15,326 nucleotides of DNA from Acanthamoeba sp. SK_2022b (GCA_027943245.1 JANDJZ010001008.1:1-15326); one strand, 5' to 3'; counted from the stretch's first letter, positions 1 to 7,070 are shown. Program-made: numbers and translations. Notes: generated from the sequence alone by a model not told the origin.

Positions 1-362
1 GCTCGCCGGGCATGAACTTCGTGCCGCTGCAGCAGGACGGCGGCCGGCTGCTGGCCGAGGGCCAGTACCTGTCCCTGCCCGCCGCACTGGCCGGCGTGGC
101 GCCCGGCCTGCCCCTGAGCCTGGGCATACGCCCCGAGTACCTGGCACTGGCCTCGGCCGACGCGCCTGGCGCCGTGGCCTGCACGGTGGAGCGCGTGCAG
201 GACGTGGGCACGCACCAACTGCTGGTGGCGCGCCTGGGCGAGCGGCTTCTCAAGCTGCGCTGCGGCGCCGACGCCTTCCTGCCCGCCGCAGGGCAGACCG
301 TCTGGGTGCAATTGCAGGGCCCCCACACCTGCTACTACGTCAACGAGGAGCTGCAGGCATGA
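1..362 (+). CDS. glpT: Glycerol ABC transporter ATP-binding subunit, C-terminal part (5' end outside window)
   Basis: This is the last 119 or so residues of a MalK/UgpC-type ABC ATPase. The reading frame is open from the window edge (first full codon at 3) and ends with TGA at 360-362. The visible part begins with SPGMNF, the typical junction into the TOBE-type regulatory domain of sugar and glycerol importers, followed by a beta-rich stretch with GIRPEYL. No Walker or signature motifs lie inside the window; they would be upstream. The stop overlaps the start of the next permease gene as ATGA, which indicates translational coupling and a shared operon. In the Rhizobium glycerol system two ATPases (GlpS, GlpT) precede permease GlpP, so the one touching glpP would be GlpT. 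This is not the E. coli glycerol-3-phosphate antiporter of the same name. The family is sure; the subunit name is inferred from gene order. Confidence 0.85.
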   Translation, partial: SPGMNFVPLQQDGGRLLAEGQYLSLPAALAGVAPGLPLSLGIRPEYLALASADAPGAVACTVERVQDVGTHQLLVARLGERLLKLRCGADAFLPAAGQTVWVQLQGPHTCYYVNEELQA

Positions 363-997
363 GCCAGACCATCAAGCCCGTCAACCAGAAGGCCTGGCTG
401 CTGATCCTGCCGGTCATCATCTGCGTGGCCTTCTCGGCCATCATCCCGCTGATGACGGTGGTGAACTACTCGGTGCAGGACATCATCAGTCCGGACCGGC
501 GCGTGTTCGTGGGCACGGAATGGTTTGCCCAGGTCATGCGCGACGAGGAGCTGCACTCGGCCCTGCTGCGCCAGATCGGCTTTTCGCTGGCCGTGCTGGT
601 GGTGGAGATTCCGCTGGGCATCGCGCTGGCCCTGTCCATGCCGGCCCAGGGCTGGAAGGCCTCGGCGGTGCTGGTCGTGGTCTCGCTGTCGCTGCTGATT
701 CCGTGGAACGTGGTCGGCACCATCTGGCAGATCTACGGCCGCGCCGATATCGGACTGCTGGGCGCGGCGCTCAACGCACTGGGCGTGGACTACAACTACA
801 CGGGCAATGCCACCCATGCCTGGCTCACCGTGCTGGTCATGGATGTCTGGCACTGGACGCCGCTGGTGGCCCTGCTGTGCTACGCGGGCCTGCGCTCCAT
901 TCCCGACGCCTACTACCAGGCCGCGCGCATCGACGGCGCAAGCAAGTTCGCGGTGTTCCGCTACATCCAGCTGCCCAAGATGCGCGGCGTGCTGATG

Positions 998-1050
<53 letters not shown>

Positions 1051-1252
1051 CGTGCTCACGGGCGGCGGGCCCGGCAATGCGACCACCTTCCTGTCGCAGT
1101 ACCTCACGCAAAAGGCCGTGGGCCAGTTCGACCTCGGGCCGGCGGCGGCCTTCTCGCTGATCTATTTCCTCATCATCCTGCTGCTGTGCTTCATCCTCTA
1201 CAACTGGATGCAGCGCGTGGGCACGGCAGACAAGGAAGGGGCAAGAGAATGA
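359..1252 (+). CDS. glpP: Glycerol ABC transporter permease (MalF-like)
   Basis: A 297-residue inner-membrane permease subunit of a binding-protein-dependent importer. Hydrophobic segments lie near residues 12-35, 72-94, 101-123, 155-177, 210-225 and 260-283, giving a six-helix pattern. The cytoplasmic EAA loop that docks on the ATPase is at about 184-207, with AARIDGAS and QLPKMRG. The glycine-rich LTGGGPGNAT at 233-242 is characteristic of the MalF branch. The start ATG overlaps the upstream ATPase stop (ATGA), so no separate start choice is needed. The next gene is a second permease and the operon continues to a binding protein and glpD, which points to glycerol as substrate. The substrate assignment rests on this context and on the DUF2160 neighbour rather than on the permease itself. 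Confidence 0.9.
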
Positions 1253-1321
1253 CCCCCACGCTCCCTTCGTTCACTGCCCCCCGAGGGGGCTCGGCCTGCC
1301 TTGGGGTGGCCCTGCGGGAGG
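1253..1321 (+). repeat. GC-rich hairpin-forming intergenic repeat directly after glpP (type C)
   Basis: The 75-bp gap between glpP and glpQ begins, directly after the TGA at 1250-1252, with a C-rich block. It then has a perfect 6-bp hairpin GCCCCC-CGA-GGGGGC at 1276-1290 and a G/C-rich tail. It resembles the dispersed repeats that I associate with Comamonadaceae genomes, but differs in sequence from the two copies further downstream. Its tail contains GGGAGG at 1316-1321, which acts as the Shine-Dalgarno site of glpQ. Membership in a genome-wide family is inferred, because only one copy of this type lies in the window. Confidence 0.5.
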
Positions 1322-1327
1322 CCGGAC

Positions 1328-2143
1328 ATGACTGAAGACCGCCGTTTCCACAAGCGCACGCTGTTCCTCGTCGCCTACCTGCTGTTCGCCGTGCTGCCCA
1401 TCTACTGGATGGTCAACATGAGCTTCAAGACCAACGAGGAGATCCTGTCGAGCTTCTCGCTGTGGCCCCAGCATTTCACCTGGGCCAACTACCAAACCAT
1501 CTTCACTGACGCCTCCTGGTACTCGGGCTACATCAACAGCCTGATCTACGTGGCCATCAACACCGTGATTTCGCTCACGGTGGCGCTGCCGGCGGCCTAT
1601 GCGTTCTCGCGCTACCAGTTCCTGGGCGACAAGCATGTGTTCTTCTGGCTGCTGACCAACCGCATGACGCCGCCGGCCGTCTTCCTGCTGCCCTTCTTCC
1701 AGCTCTACACCACGGTGGGCCTGATGGACACGCACATCGCCGTGGCCCTGGCCCACCTGCTGTTCAACGTGCCGCTGGCCGTCTGGATCCTGGAGGGCTT
1801 CATGAGCGGCATCCCGCGCGAGATCGACGAGACGGCTTATATCGACGGCTACTCCTTCCCGCGCTTTTTCCTCACCATCTTCCTGCCGCTGATCAAGGCC
1901 GGCGTGGGCGTGGCGGCCTTCTTCTGCTTCATGTTCAGCTGGGTGGAGCTGCTGCTGGCGCGCACGCTGACCAGCGTGAATGCCAAGCCCATCGTGGCGA
2001 CCATGACTCGCACCGTCTCGGCCTCGGGCATGGACTGGGCGACGCTGGCTGCGGCCGGCGTGCTGACCATCGTGCCGGGCGCCATCGTGATCTGGTTTGT
2101 ACGGCATTACATCGCCAAGGGGTTCGCAATGGGGAGAGTGTGA
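1328..2143 (+). CDS. glpQ: Glycerol ABC transporter permease (MalG-like)
   Basis: A 271-residue second permease of the importer. It has an N-terminal helix at about residues 11-30 (LFLVAYLLFAVLPIYWM), the MalG-typical NMSFKTNEEI just after it, and further hydrophobic segments near 72-92, 104-125, 138-156, 192-212 and 240-259. The EAA loop is at about 165-190, with ETAYIDGYS and IFLPLIK. I chose ATG 1328 because GGGAGG at 1316-1321 sits 6 nt ahead of it. An in-frame ATG at 1301 would add nine residues that read through the intergenic repeat and has no ribosome site. The gene is separated from glpP by a GC-rich repeat and followed, 2 nt after its stop, by another one. It would pair with GlpP to form the membrane pore. 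Confidence 0.9.
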   Translation: MTEDRRFHKRTLFLVAYLLFAVLPIYWMVNMSFKTNEEILSSFSLWPQHFTWANYQTIFTDASWYSGYINSLIYVAINTVISLTVALPAAYAFSRYQFLGDKHVFFWLLTNRMTPPAVFLLPFFQLYTTVGLMDTHIAVALAHLLFNVPLAVWILEGFMSGIPREIDETAYIDGYSFPRFFLTIFLPLIKAGVGVAAFFCFMFSWVELLLARTLTSVNAKPIVATMTRTVSASGMDWATLAAAGVLTIVPGAIVIWFVRHYIAKGFAMGRV

Positions 2144-2145
2144 GG

Positions 2146-2274
2146 CACCCCCTGAGGCGCTTGCGCGCCTTCCCCCTCTCTACCCGCTTCGCGGGGGAGG
2201 GGGACGACAGCCTCGCGGCGGGGCGGCCCTTGCTCGCCGTCCCTCGCTTGGGGTCGCGCCAGTTTCGACGGGCA
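2146..2274 (+). repeat. GC-rich intergenic repeat, copy A, after glpQ
   Basis: This repeat starts 2 nt after the glpQ stop and matches the element at 4448-4586 over most of its length. Shared blocks include CACCCCCTGAGGCGC, GCGCCTTCCCCC, GAGGGGGACGAC and CTTGCTCG. Two hairpins are visible: AGGCGC-TTGC-GCGCCT at about 2154-2169, and a longer one with CCCCCTC pairing to GAGGGGG around an inner CCCGC-TTC-GCGGG. No open reading frame in it looks real. It may act as a transcription attenuator, an mRNA stabiliser or simply a non-autonomous mobile repeat; the sequence does not decide among these. Confidence 0.75.
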
Positions 2275-2303
2275 GTGGTTTTTGTTTCTGAAAGGACTCG
2301 TCA

Positions 2304-2612
2304 ATGTTTTCCTGGATGGCCTGGACGCTGCCGGTGGCGGTGTTCTTCAGTTGCATCGTGCTGATGCTGGTGGGCATGACGCTGTGGGAGCTGCGCAGCC
2401 CGACCGTGATGCGCAAGGGCTGGCTGCCGATGGCGACGACGCGCGGGGACCGGCTGTTCATCGGGCTGCTGCTGGCGGCCTATGTCAATCTGGCCTGGGT
2501 GGGGCTGGGCGAGAAGATGGCGCAGTGGTTCTCGCTGGAGGCCGAGCCTTCGGTGTGGATCAGTTTCGTGCTGTCCATGCTCGTGCTGGCCGTCGTGATG
2601 CGCAAAGGCTGA
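2304..2612 (+). CDS. glpU: Small membrane protein of the glycerol transporter operon (DUF2160 family)
   Basis: A 102-residue hydrophobic protein with three probable membrane helices near residues 6-28, 51-70 and 84-99. Between helices 1 and 2 it has the conserved basic stretch RKGWLPMATTRGDRLFIG (37-54), which I recognise as the core of the DUF2160 family of predicted small integral membrane proteins. Family members are regularly encoded between the permeases and binding protein of Rhizobium-type glycerol ABC systems, where the gene is called glpU. AAAGGA at 2291-2296 lies 7 nt before the ATG. The biochemical role is unknown. An accessory subunit or stabiliser of the transporter is the likely inference from its fixed position. 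Confidence 0.85.
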   Translation: MFSWMAWTLPVAVFFSCIVLMLVGMTLWELRSPTVMRKGWLPMATTRGDRLFIGLLLAAYVNLAWVGLGEKMAQWFSLEAEPSVWISFVLSMLVLAVVMRKG

Positions 2613-2712
2613 TCACTTCATTCCATTTATCGACAGCCGGGTCCGAAGCTCCCCCGGGGCCCGCTGGTGCATGTGCATGTCGGGGAGACAGCAAGAATCT
2701 AGGAGACGGCAG

Positions 2713-3378
2713 ATGAAACAACGACTTCACACCATCGCCCTCGCGGCGGCCCTGCTGGCGGCGGGGCAGGCGGCCTGGGCCGGAGAGGCGGAAGCCAAGA
2801 AGTGGATCGACGCGGAGTTCCAGCCCAGCACGCTGTCCAAGGACCAGCAGATGGCCGAGATGAAGTGGTTCATCGAGGCGGCCAAGAAGCTGCAGGCCAA
2901 GGGCGTCAAGGAGATCGCCGTGGTCTCCGAGACCATCACCACGCACGAGTACGAGAGCAAGACGCTGGCCAAGGCCTTCACCGAGATCACGGGCATCACC
3001 GTCAAGCACGACCTGATCCAGGAAGGCGACGTGGTCGAGAAGCTGCAGACCTCGATGCAGTCGGGCAAGTCCATCTATGACGGCTGGATCTCCGACTCCG
3101 ACCTGATCGGCACGCACTACCGCTACGGCCGCATCATGAGCCTGACCGACTACATGGCCGGCGCCGGCAAGGACTTCACCAATCCGGGCCTGGACATCAA
3201 GGACTTCATCGGCACCAGCTTCACCACCGCGCCCGACGGCAAGCTCTACCAGCTGCCCGACCAGCAGTTCGCCAACCTCTACTGGTTCCGCGCCGACCTC
3301 TTCGAGCGCAAGGACCTCAAGGACAAGTTCAAGGCCAAGTACGGCTACGAGCTGGGTGTGCCGCTGAACTGGAGCGCC

Positions 3379-3417
<39 letters not shown>

Positions 3418-4446
3418 CAGATCGACGGCAAGCCTGTCTACGGCCACATGGACTACGGCAAGAAGGACCCCTCGCTGGGCTGGCGCTTCACCGATGCCTG
3501 GCTGTCCATGGCCGGCGCGGCCGACAAGGGCATTCCCAACGGCATGCCCGTCGATGAATGGGGCATCCGCGTGGCCGACGACAAGTGCACGCCCGTGGGC
3601 GCCTCGGTCTCGCGCGGGGGCGCCACCAACTCGCCGGCCGCCGTGTTCGCGCTCACCAAGTACGTGGACTGGATGAAGAAATACGCGCCCAAGGAAGCCA
3701 TGGGCATGACCTTCGGCGAGTCCGGCCCCGTGCCGGCCCAGGGCCATATCGCGCAGCAGATCTTCTGGTACACCGCCTTCACGGCCGACATGACCAAGCC
3801 CGGCCTGCCCGTGGTCAATGCCGACGGCACGCCCAAATGGCGCATGGCGCCCGGCCCCAACGGGCCGTACTGGAAGGACGGCATGCAAAACGGCTACCAG
3901 GACGTGGGCAGCTGGACCTTCTTCAAGGACCATGACGCCAACCGCACGGCCGCCGCCTGGCTCTACGCGCAGTTCGTCACCGCCAAGACCACCAGCCTCA
4001 AGAAGACCATCGTCGGCCTGACGCCCATCCGCGAAAGCGACATCCGCTCCAAGGCCATGACGGACATGGCGCCCAAGCTCGGCGGCCTGGTCGAGTTCTA
4101 CCGCAGCCCCGCCCGCGTGGCCTGGACGCCCACCGGCAACAACGTGCCCGACTACCCCAAGCTGGCCCAGCTGTGGTGGAAGAACGTGGCCCAGGCCGTC
4201 ACCGGCGAGAAGACGCCCCAGGGCGCCATGGACAACCTGGCCGAGGAAATGGACCAGGTCATGTCCCGCCTGCAGCGTGCCGGCATGGCGCACTGCGCGC
4301 CCAAGCTCAACCCCAAGGGCGACCCGGCCAAGTGGCTCAGCGACAAGCAGGCGCCGTGGAAGAAGCTGGCCAATGAAAAGCCCAAGGGCGAGACGATTGC
4401 GTATGACACGCTGCTCAATGCCTGGAAAAACGGAAAAGTTCGATAA
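2713..4446 (+). CDS. glpV: Periplasmic glycerol-binding protein of the ABC transporter
   Basis: A 577-residue solute-binding protein of the UgpB/MalE superfamily, longer than the usual 400-450 residues but consistent with GlpV-type proteins. The first 23 residues are a Sec signal peptide: basic MKQR, a hydrophobic core at about 8-17, and AWA before G24 as the likely cleavage site. I chose ATG 2713 because AGGAG at 2701-2705 sits 7 nt upstream and the signal peptide begins there. An ATG at 2671 would put 14 charged residues ahead of it. The mature protein has only two cysteines (C292 and C528), which could form a disulfide in the periplasm. Many Trp and Tyr residues are available for ligand stacking. 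The 100-bp gap before the gene holds no reading frame I trust. Glycerol specificity is inferred from the neighbours glpU and glpD. Confidence 0.9.
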
Positions 4447-4447
4447 G

Positions 4448-4586
4448 CACCCCCTGAGGCGCTGACGCGCCTTCCCCCGTATGCACGGCGCCCTCTCTCG
4501 CTTCGCGGGAGGGGGACGACGCCCTCGCCGCGAGGCGGCTCTTGCTCGGCGTCCCTGAGTTGGGCCGCGCCGGTTTTGGACGGCAT
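4448..4586 (+). repeat. GC-rich intergenic repeat, copy B, after glpV
   Basis: The second copy of the element seen at 2146-2274, starting 1 nt after the glpV stop. It keeps the 6-bp stem AGGCGC/GCGCCT but changes the loop from TTGC to TGAC. It also keeps the second stem (CCCTC...GAGGG around CGC-TTC-GCG) and the tail with CTTGCTCG and GACGG. About 12 extra bases (near 4479-4490) are inserted between the two hairpins relative to copy A. Conserved stems with changed loops suggest an element maintained as a structure. It fills the first 140 bp of the 357-bp gap between glpV and glpD. Confidence 0.75.
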
Positions 4587-4644
4587 GCCCTGTGCTGGCA
4601 TCGCAGTCCATCGTTGGGGCTTCCTGGGTCGCCAAAAACACAAA

Positions 4645-4695
4645 ACGAAAGATAGCGAAGAAAAAAATACAAAAACGAGCGAAAATAGCGGAAAA
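4645..4695 (+). promoter_or_regulatory. Candidate operator (GlpR-like repeats) upstream of glpD
   Basis: An A-rich tract, very unlike the surrounding GC-rich DNA, contains repeated words. CGAAAGATAGCGAAG at 4646-4660 and CGAAAATAGCGGAAAA at 4680-4695 share CGAAA, then ATAGCG about 34 bp apart, with a further ACGAGCGAAA between. DeoR-family repressors such as GlpR commonly bind repeated short words of this style near glp genes, so a GlpR site controlling glpD is a reasonable inference. I could not identify a convincing -35/-10 pair between here and the glpD start, so the promoter position stays open. Confidence 0.35.
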
Positions 4696-4803
4696 CCCGA
4701 TTCCGTCCCCTTCGCATTGGGCGCAGGCGTGGCGTCCCGGGTGCTGACATGGCGGCTACATGGCGCCCTGTTAACTTGCCCCACATTCCTTCGTCGAAGA
4801 TCC

Positions 4804-6393
4804 ATGTCCCTCGCTGCTTCCCCTCTGCCCACCGGCCGCGCCGCCCTGCTGGAACGCCTGGCCCAGCCTGAAACCTACGATCTGGCCATCATCGGCGGCG
4901 GTGCCACCGGCCTGGGCGTGGCCCTGGACGCGGCGGCGCGCGGGTTCAAGGTCGTGCTGGTGGAGTCGCATGACTTCGCCAAGGGCACGTCCTCGCGTGC
5001 CACCAAGCTGGTCCATGGTGGCGTGCGCTACCTGGCGCAGGGCAACATCGCCCTGGTGCGCGAAGCGCTGCATGAGCGCACCACGCTGCTGCACAACGCG
5101 CCCCACCTGGCGCAGCCGCTGGCCTTCGTCATGCCGTCCTACAAGCTGCTGGACACGCCGTTCTATGGCATCGGCCTCAAGATGTATGACGCGCTGGCCG
5201 GCAAGGCCGGCCTGGGCGCCACGGAATTCCTCTCGCGCTCCAGCACCGTGAAGTGCCTGCCCACCGTGCGGCAGCAGGGCCTCAAGGGCGGCGTCAAATA
5301 CTGGGACGGCCAGTTCGACGATGCCCGCCTGGCGCTGGCGCTGGCCCGCACGGCCGCTGCCAAAGGCGCGCTGCTGGTCAACTACTGCCCCGCACGTGAA
5401 CTGCTGCACGAAGGCGGCAAGGTCGCCGGCCTGATCTGCGAAGACTCGGAATCCGGCCAGCGCTTCACGCTGCGCGCCAAGTGCGTGGTCAACGCCACCG
5501 GCCCCTGGGTGGACCTGTTTCGCCAGCAGGACGCCGAGGCCCAGGGCCGTCCCGTCAAGCCCATGGTCGCGCCCAGCCAGGGCGTGCACGTGGTCGTGGA
5601 CCGCGACTTCCTGCCCAGCGACCATGCCCTGCTCGTGCCCAAGACGGCCGACGGCCGCGTGCTCTTTGCCGTGCCCTGGCTGGGCAAGGTCATCCTGGGC
5701 ACCACCGACACGCCGCGCAACGACCTGGCGCGCGAACCCCTGCCTTTCCCCGAAGAACTGGACTTCATCCTCACCGAGGCAGGCCGCTACCTCACGCGCC
5801 AGCCCACGCTGGCCGACGTGCGCAGCATGTGGGTGGGCCTGCGCCCGCTGGTCAAGCCCCAGGACGACGATGGCGAAAACACCAAGAAGATCAGCCGCGA
5901 GCACACCGTCATGTCCAGCCGCACCGGCCTGGTGACCGTCACGGGCGGCAAGTGGACCACCTACCGCGCCATGGCCGAAGACGTGCTCTCCGAATGCTTT
6001 GCCATCGGCCGCCTGCCGCACCGCCCCGGTGGTGTCACGGCCCGCCTGCCGCTGGCCGGCGCCCCGGCCGAGTCCGCCGTGCACCACCGCATGAACCAGA
6101 TCCAGGGCCTGCATTCCTACGGCACGGAAGCCTCGGCGGTGCAGGCGTTGCCGGGCAACGACGAATGGCTGGCCGACGGCCTGAACGAAGCCATGGTGCG
6201 CTTTGCCGCGCGCTTCGAATACGCGCGCACCGTGGAAGACGTGCTGGCGCGCCGCAGCCGCCTGCTGTTCCTCGATGCGCGCAAGGCCGCCGAAGTGGCC
6301 CCGCGCGTGGCGGCCATCCTTCAGGAGGAGCTGGGACACGACGCCGGCCTGGCGGACTTCATGCCGCTGGCGGCGCAGTACCTGCCTGCCTGA
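4804..6393 (+). CDS. glpD: Aerobic glycerol-3-phosphate dehydrogenase (FAD-dependent)
   Basis: A 529-residue flavoenzyme, a little longer than the 501-residue E. coli protein. It oxidises sn-glycerol-3-phosphate to dihydroxyacetone phosphate and passes electrons to quinone at the inner membrane. The dinucleotide-binding motif IIGGGATGLG (29-38) is followed by DAAARG and ends at E54, the usual ribose ligand, so the first family signature is complete. The second signature, GGKWTTYRAMA, is at 381-391. SSRATKLVHGGVRYL at 63-77 is the conserved flavin-side loop, and VGLRPLVKP is also present. The start at 4804 precedes MSLAAS with only a weak purine site (GAAGA at 4796-4800). Longer in-frame starts back to 4576 read through the repeat and operator region and are unlikely. 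It lies downstream of the glycerol importer, completing uptake and oxidation. A kinase and a GlpR regulator are not in the window. Confidence 0.96.
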   Translation: MSLAASPLPTGRAALLERLAQPETYDLAIIGGGATGLGVALDAAARGFKVVLVESHDFAKGTSSRATKLVHGGVRYLAQGNIALVREALHERTTLLHNAPHLAQPLAFVMPSYKLLDTPFYGIGLKMYDALAGKAGLGATEFLSRSSTVKCLPTVRQQGLKGGVKYWDGQFDDARLALALARTAAAKGALLVNYCPARELLHEGGKVAGLICEDSESGQRFTLRAKCVVNATGPWVDLFRQQDAEAQGRPVKPMVAPSQGVHVVVDRDFLPSDHALLVPKTADGRVLFAVPWLGKVILGTTDTPRNDLAREPLPFPEELDFILTEAGRYLTRQPTLADVRSMWVGLRPLVKPQDDDGENTKKISREHTVMSSRTGLVTVTGGKWTTYRAMAEDVLSECFAIGRLPHRPGGVTARLPLAGAPAESAVHHRMNQIQGLHSYGTEASAVQALPGNDEWLADGLNEAMVRFAARFEYARTVEDVLARRSRLLFLDARKAAEVAPRVAAILQEELGHDAGLADFMPLAAQYLPA

Positions 6394-6409
6394 TCCTGTC
6401 CATCTCCAT

Positions 6410-6445
6410 GCACAACGCCCTGCAACGCAGGGCGTTGTGCTTTCT
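6410..6445 (+). terminator. Rho-independent terminator of glpD
   Basis: A perfect 14-bp stem, GCACAACGCCCTGC at 6410-6423 and its complement at 6427-6440, closes an AAC loop and is followed by TTTCT. It lies 16 bp after the glpD stop. The U-tract is short, but the stem is exceptionally strong. It has no U-tract on the opposite strand, so it serves + strand transcription. Confidence 0.85.
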
Positions 6446-6737
6446 GCGTAAGACGCTTGCGCCACGCATGATTGTCAAAATTGATGAATATATGTACTCG
6501 ATTGGTTTTATGAATGAGAATGCGGTTCATGGCGCCCAGCTTCAGTGCCAGTGAACAGCAGCCAGCACAAGGCTGACGAGGGAGGGAAGCAAAAAGAAAG
6601 CGCTTGAAAGTGCGTTTTCCGCAGGGCAAGGGCCGCGCCCAAGCCCGACGCGGTGGCCCCAAAGCCGCTGCGCGGTCTGTGCCGTCGTCGGCGCGGTCCG
6701 TCCGCAGCCAACAATTGCGTTGAGTCTGCCACCCTTT
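6446..6737 (+). other. Unassigned intergenic segment between two terminators
   Basis: About 290 bp without a gene I can support. It starts with an AT-rich patch (about 6470-6515) in otherwise GC-rich DNA. That patch could hold a weak promoter (TTGTCA at 6473-6478), but I find no well-spaced -10. Further on, a GAAAGCGC/GCGTTTTC stem (near 6597-6620) and several GGGC/GCCC pairings suggest a structured transcript, and the segment ends in a good terminator. Reading frames on both strands show no recognisable family, no ribosome site and no codon bias like the neighbours. A small RNA or the decayed remains of a gene are both possible. Confidence 0.3.
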
Positions 6738-6764
6738 GCCGAGCCCGCGTGGCTCGGCTTTTTT
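6738..6764 (+). terminator. Rho-independent terminator with no obvious gene in front of it
   Basis: An 8-bp stem, GCCGAGCC at 6738-6745 and GGCTCGGC at 6751-6758, closes a CGCGT loop and is followed by six T residues. It lies 345 bp after glpD, which already has its own terminator. It may stop a short transcript arising in 6446-6737, or act as a second barrier that insulates the ribosomal operon from glp transcription. Confidence 0.85.
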
Positions 6765-6880
6765 ATGGGCGTCTCCGGTGGCATGGGCCGATCGGGAGGC
6801 CTGGGTGGCCCTCGGTTGCCGGCGCCCTTGTGGGCGTTGCGCAACGCTGCCGGGCAAGGGCGGGAAAAGTCGCTAAGGGT

Positions 6881-6909
6881 TTGACGCGCAAAGGAATTTC
6901 TGGGACAAT
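6881..6909 (+). promoter_or_regulatory. Probable sigma-70 promoter of the spc operon (rplN onward)
   Basis: TTGACG at 6881-6886 and GACAAT at 6904-6909 are separated by exactly 17 bp, matching the housekeeping consensus at five and four of six positions. The predicted start of transcription is near 6915-6917. It is the best promoter-like sequence between the orphan terminator (6738-6764) and rplN, and would drive the whole ribosomal cluster. A 12-bp palindrome CGTTGCGCAACG at 6835-6846 lies 34 bp upstream of the -35 box and could be a binding site, though nothing identifies the protein. Confidence 0.65.
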
Positions 6910-6915
6910 CCCATG

Positions 6916-7070
6916 CTTCACGTGAAAATCGTGAAGTTATCTGCCCAGTGGAAGCGCCGAGAAATGGTTTTCGGCGTGGACGACGGGCCCAAGACTGACT
7001 GGCTGCTCGCGGCCCTTGAGAAGACTCTGGGGCTGTCGGGTGTTTGCTGGAGCAAGTTGGGAATATTGAA
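6916..7070 (+). promoter_or_regulatory. Structured 5' leader of the rplN operon
   Basis: The predicted transcript begins almost exactly at a hairpin, CTTCACG (6916-6922) paired with CGTGAAG (6930-6936) around a 7-nt loop. A second hairpin at 6955-6976 has a 9-bp stem (one G-U pair) closing the tetraloop AUGG at 6964-6967. The AUG in that loop opens a 36-codon frame, preceded by GGAAG at 6950-6954, whose stop (7072-7074) overlaps the rplN start as ATGA. The last 80 nt contain an imperfect 30-nt direct repeat starting at 6991 and 7021. Leaders of ribosomal operons often carry sites for autogenous repression, and this one has the layout for it. Which protein would bind is unknown. Confidence 0.4.

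Noticed and set aside
1301..1327. Upstream in-frame ATG for glpQ
   Set aside because: It reads through the intergenic repeat and lacks a ribosome site; ATG 1328 has GGGAGG 6 nt upstream.
2671..2712. Upstream ATG for glpV
   Set aside because: It would place 14 mostly polar residues before a complete signal peptide; AGGAG at 2701-2705 marks ATG 2713.
2560..4641. A 693-codon open frame on the minus strand opposite glpV
   Set aside because: It is a shadow of the GC-rich codon use of glpV. Its composition is His/Gly/Ala/Val/Leu-rich without a recognisable domain, and glpV on the other strand is clearly real.
4576..4803. N-terminal extension of GlpD by 76 codons
   Set aside because: It would encode the repeat end and the A-rich operator tract. 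The conserved protein begins near 4804.
4771..6465. A 564-codon open frame on the minus strand opposite glpD
   Set aside because: The same type of shadow. It covers all of glpD plus flanking repeat-poor DNA, has no ribosome site and no family resemblance.
6469..6555. A 28-codon frame (MIVKIDEYMYS...) after the glpD terminator
   Set aside because: No ribosome site and no known family; the AT-rich patch explains the unusual residues.
6321..6857. Minus-strand frame across the glpD end and the intergenic segment
   Set aside because: It crosses two + strand terminators and part of glpD, has no recognisable domain and no ribosome site.
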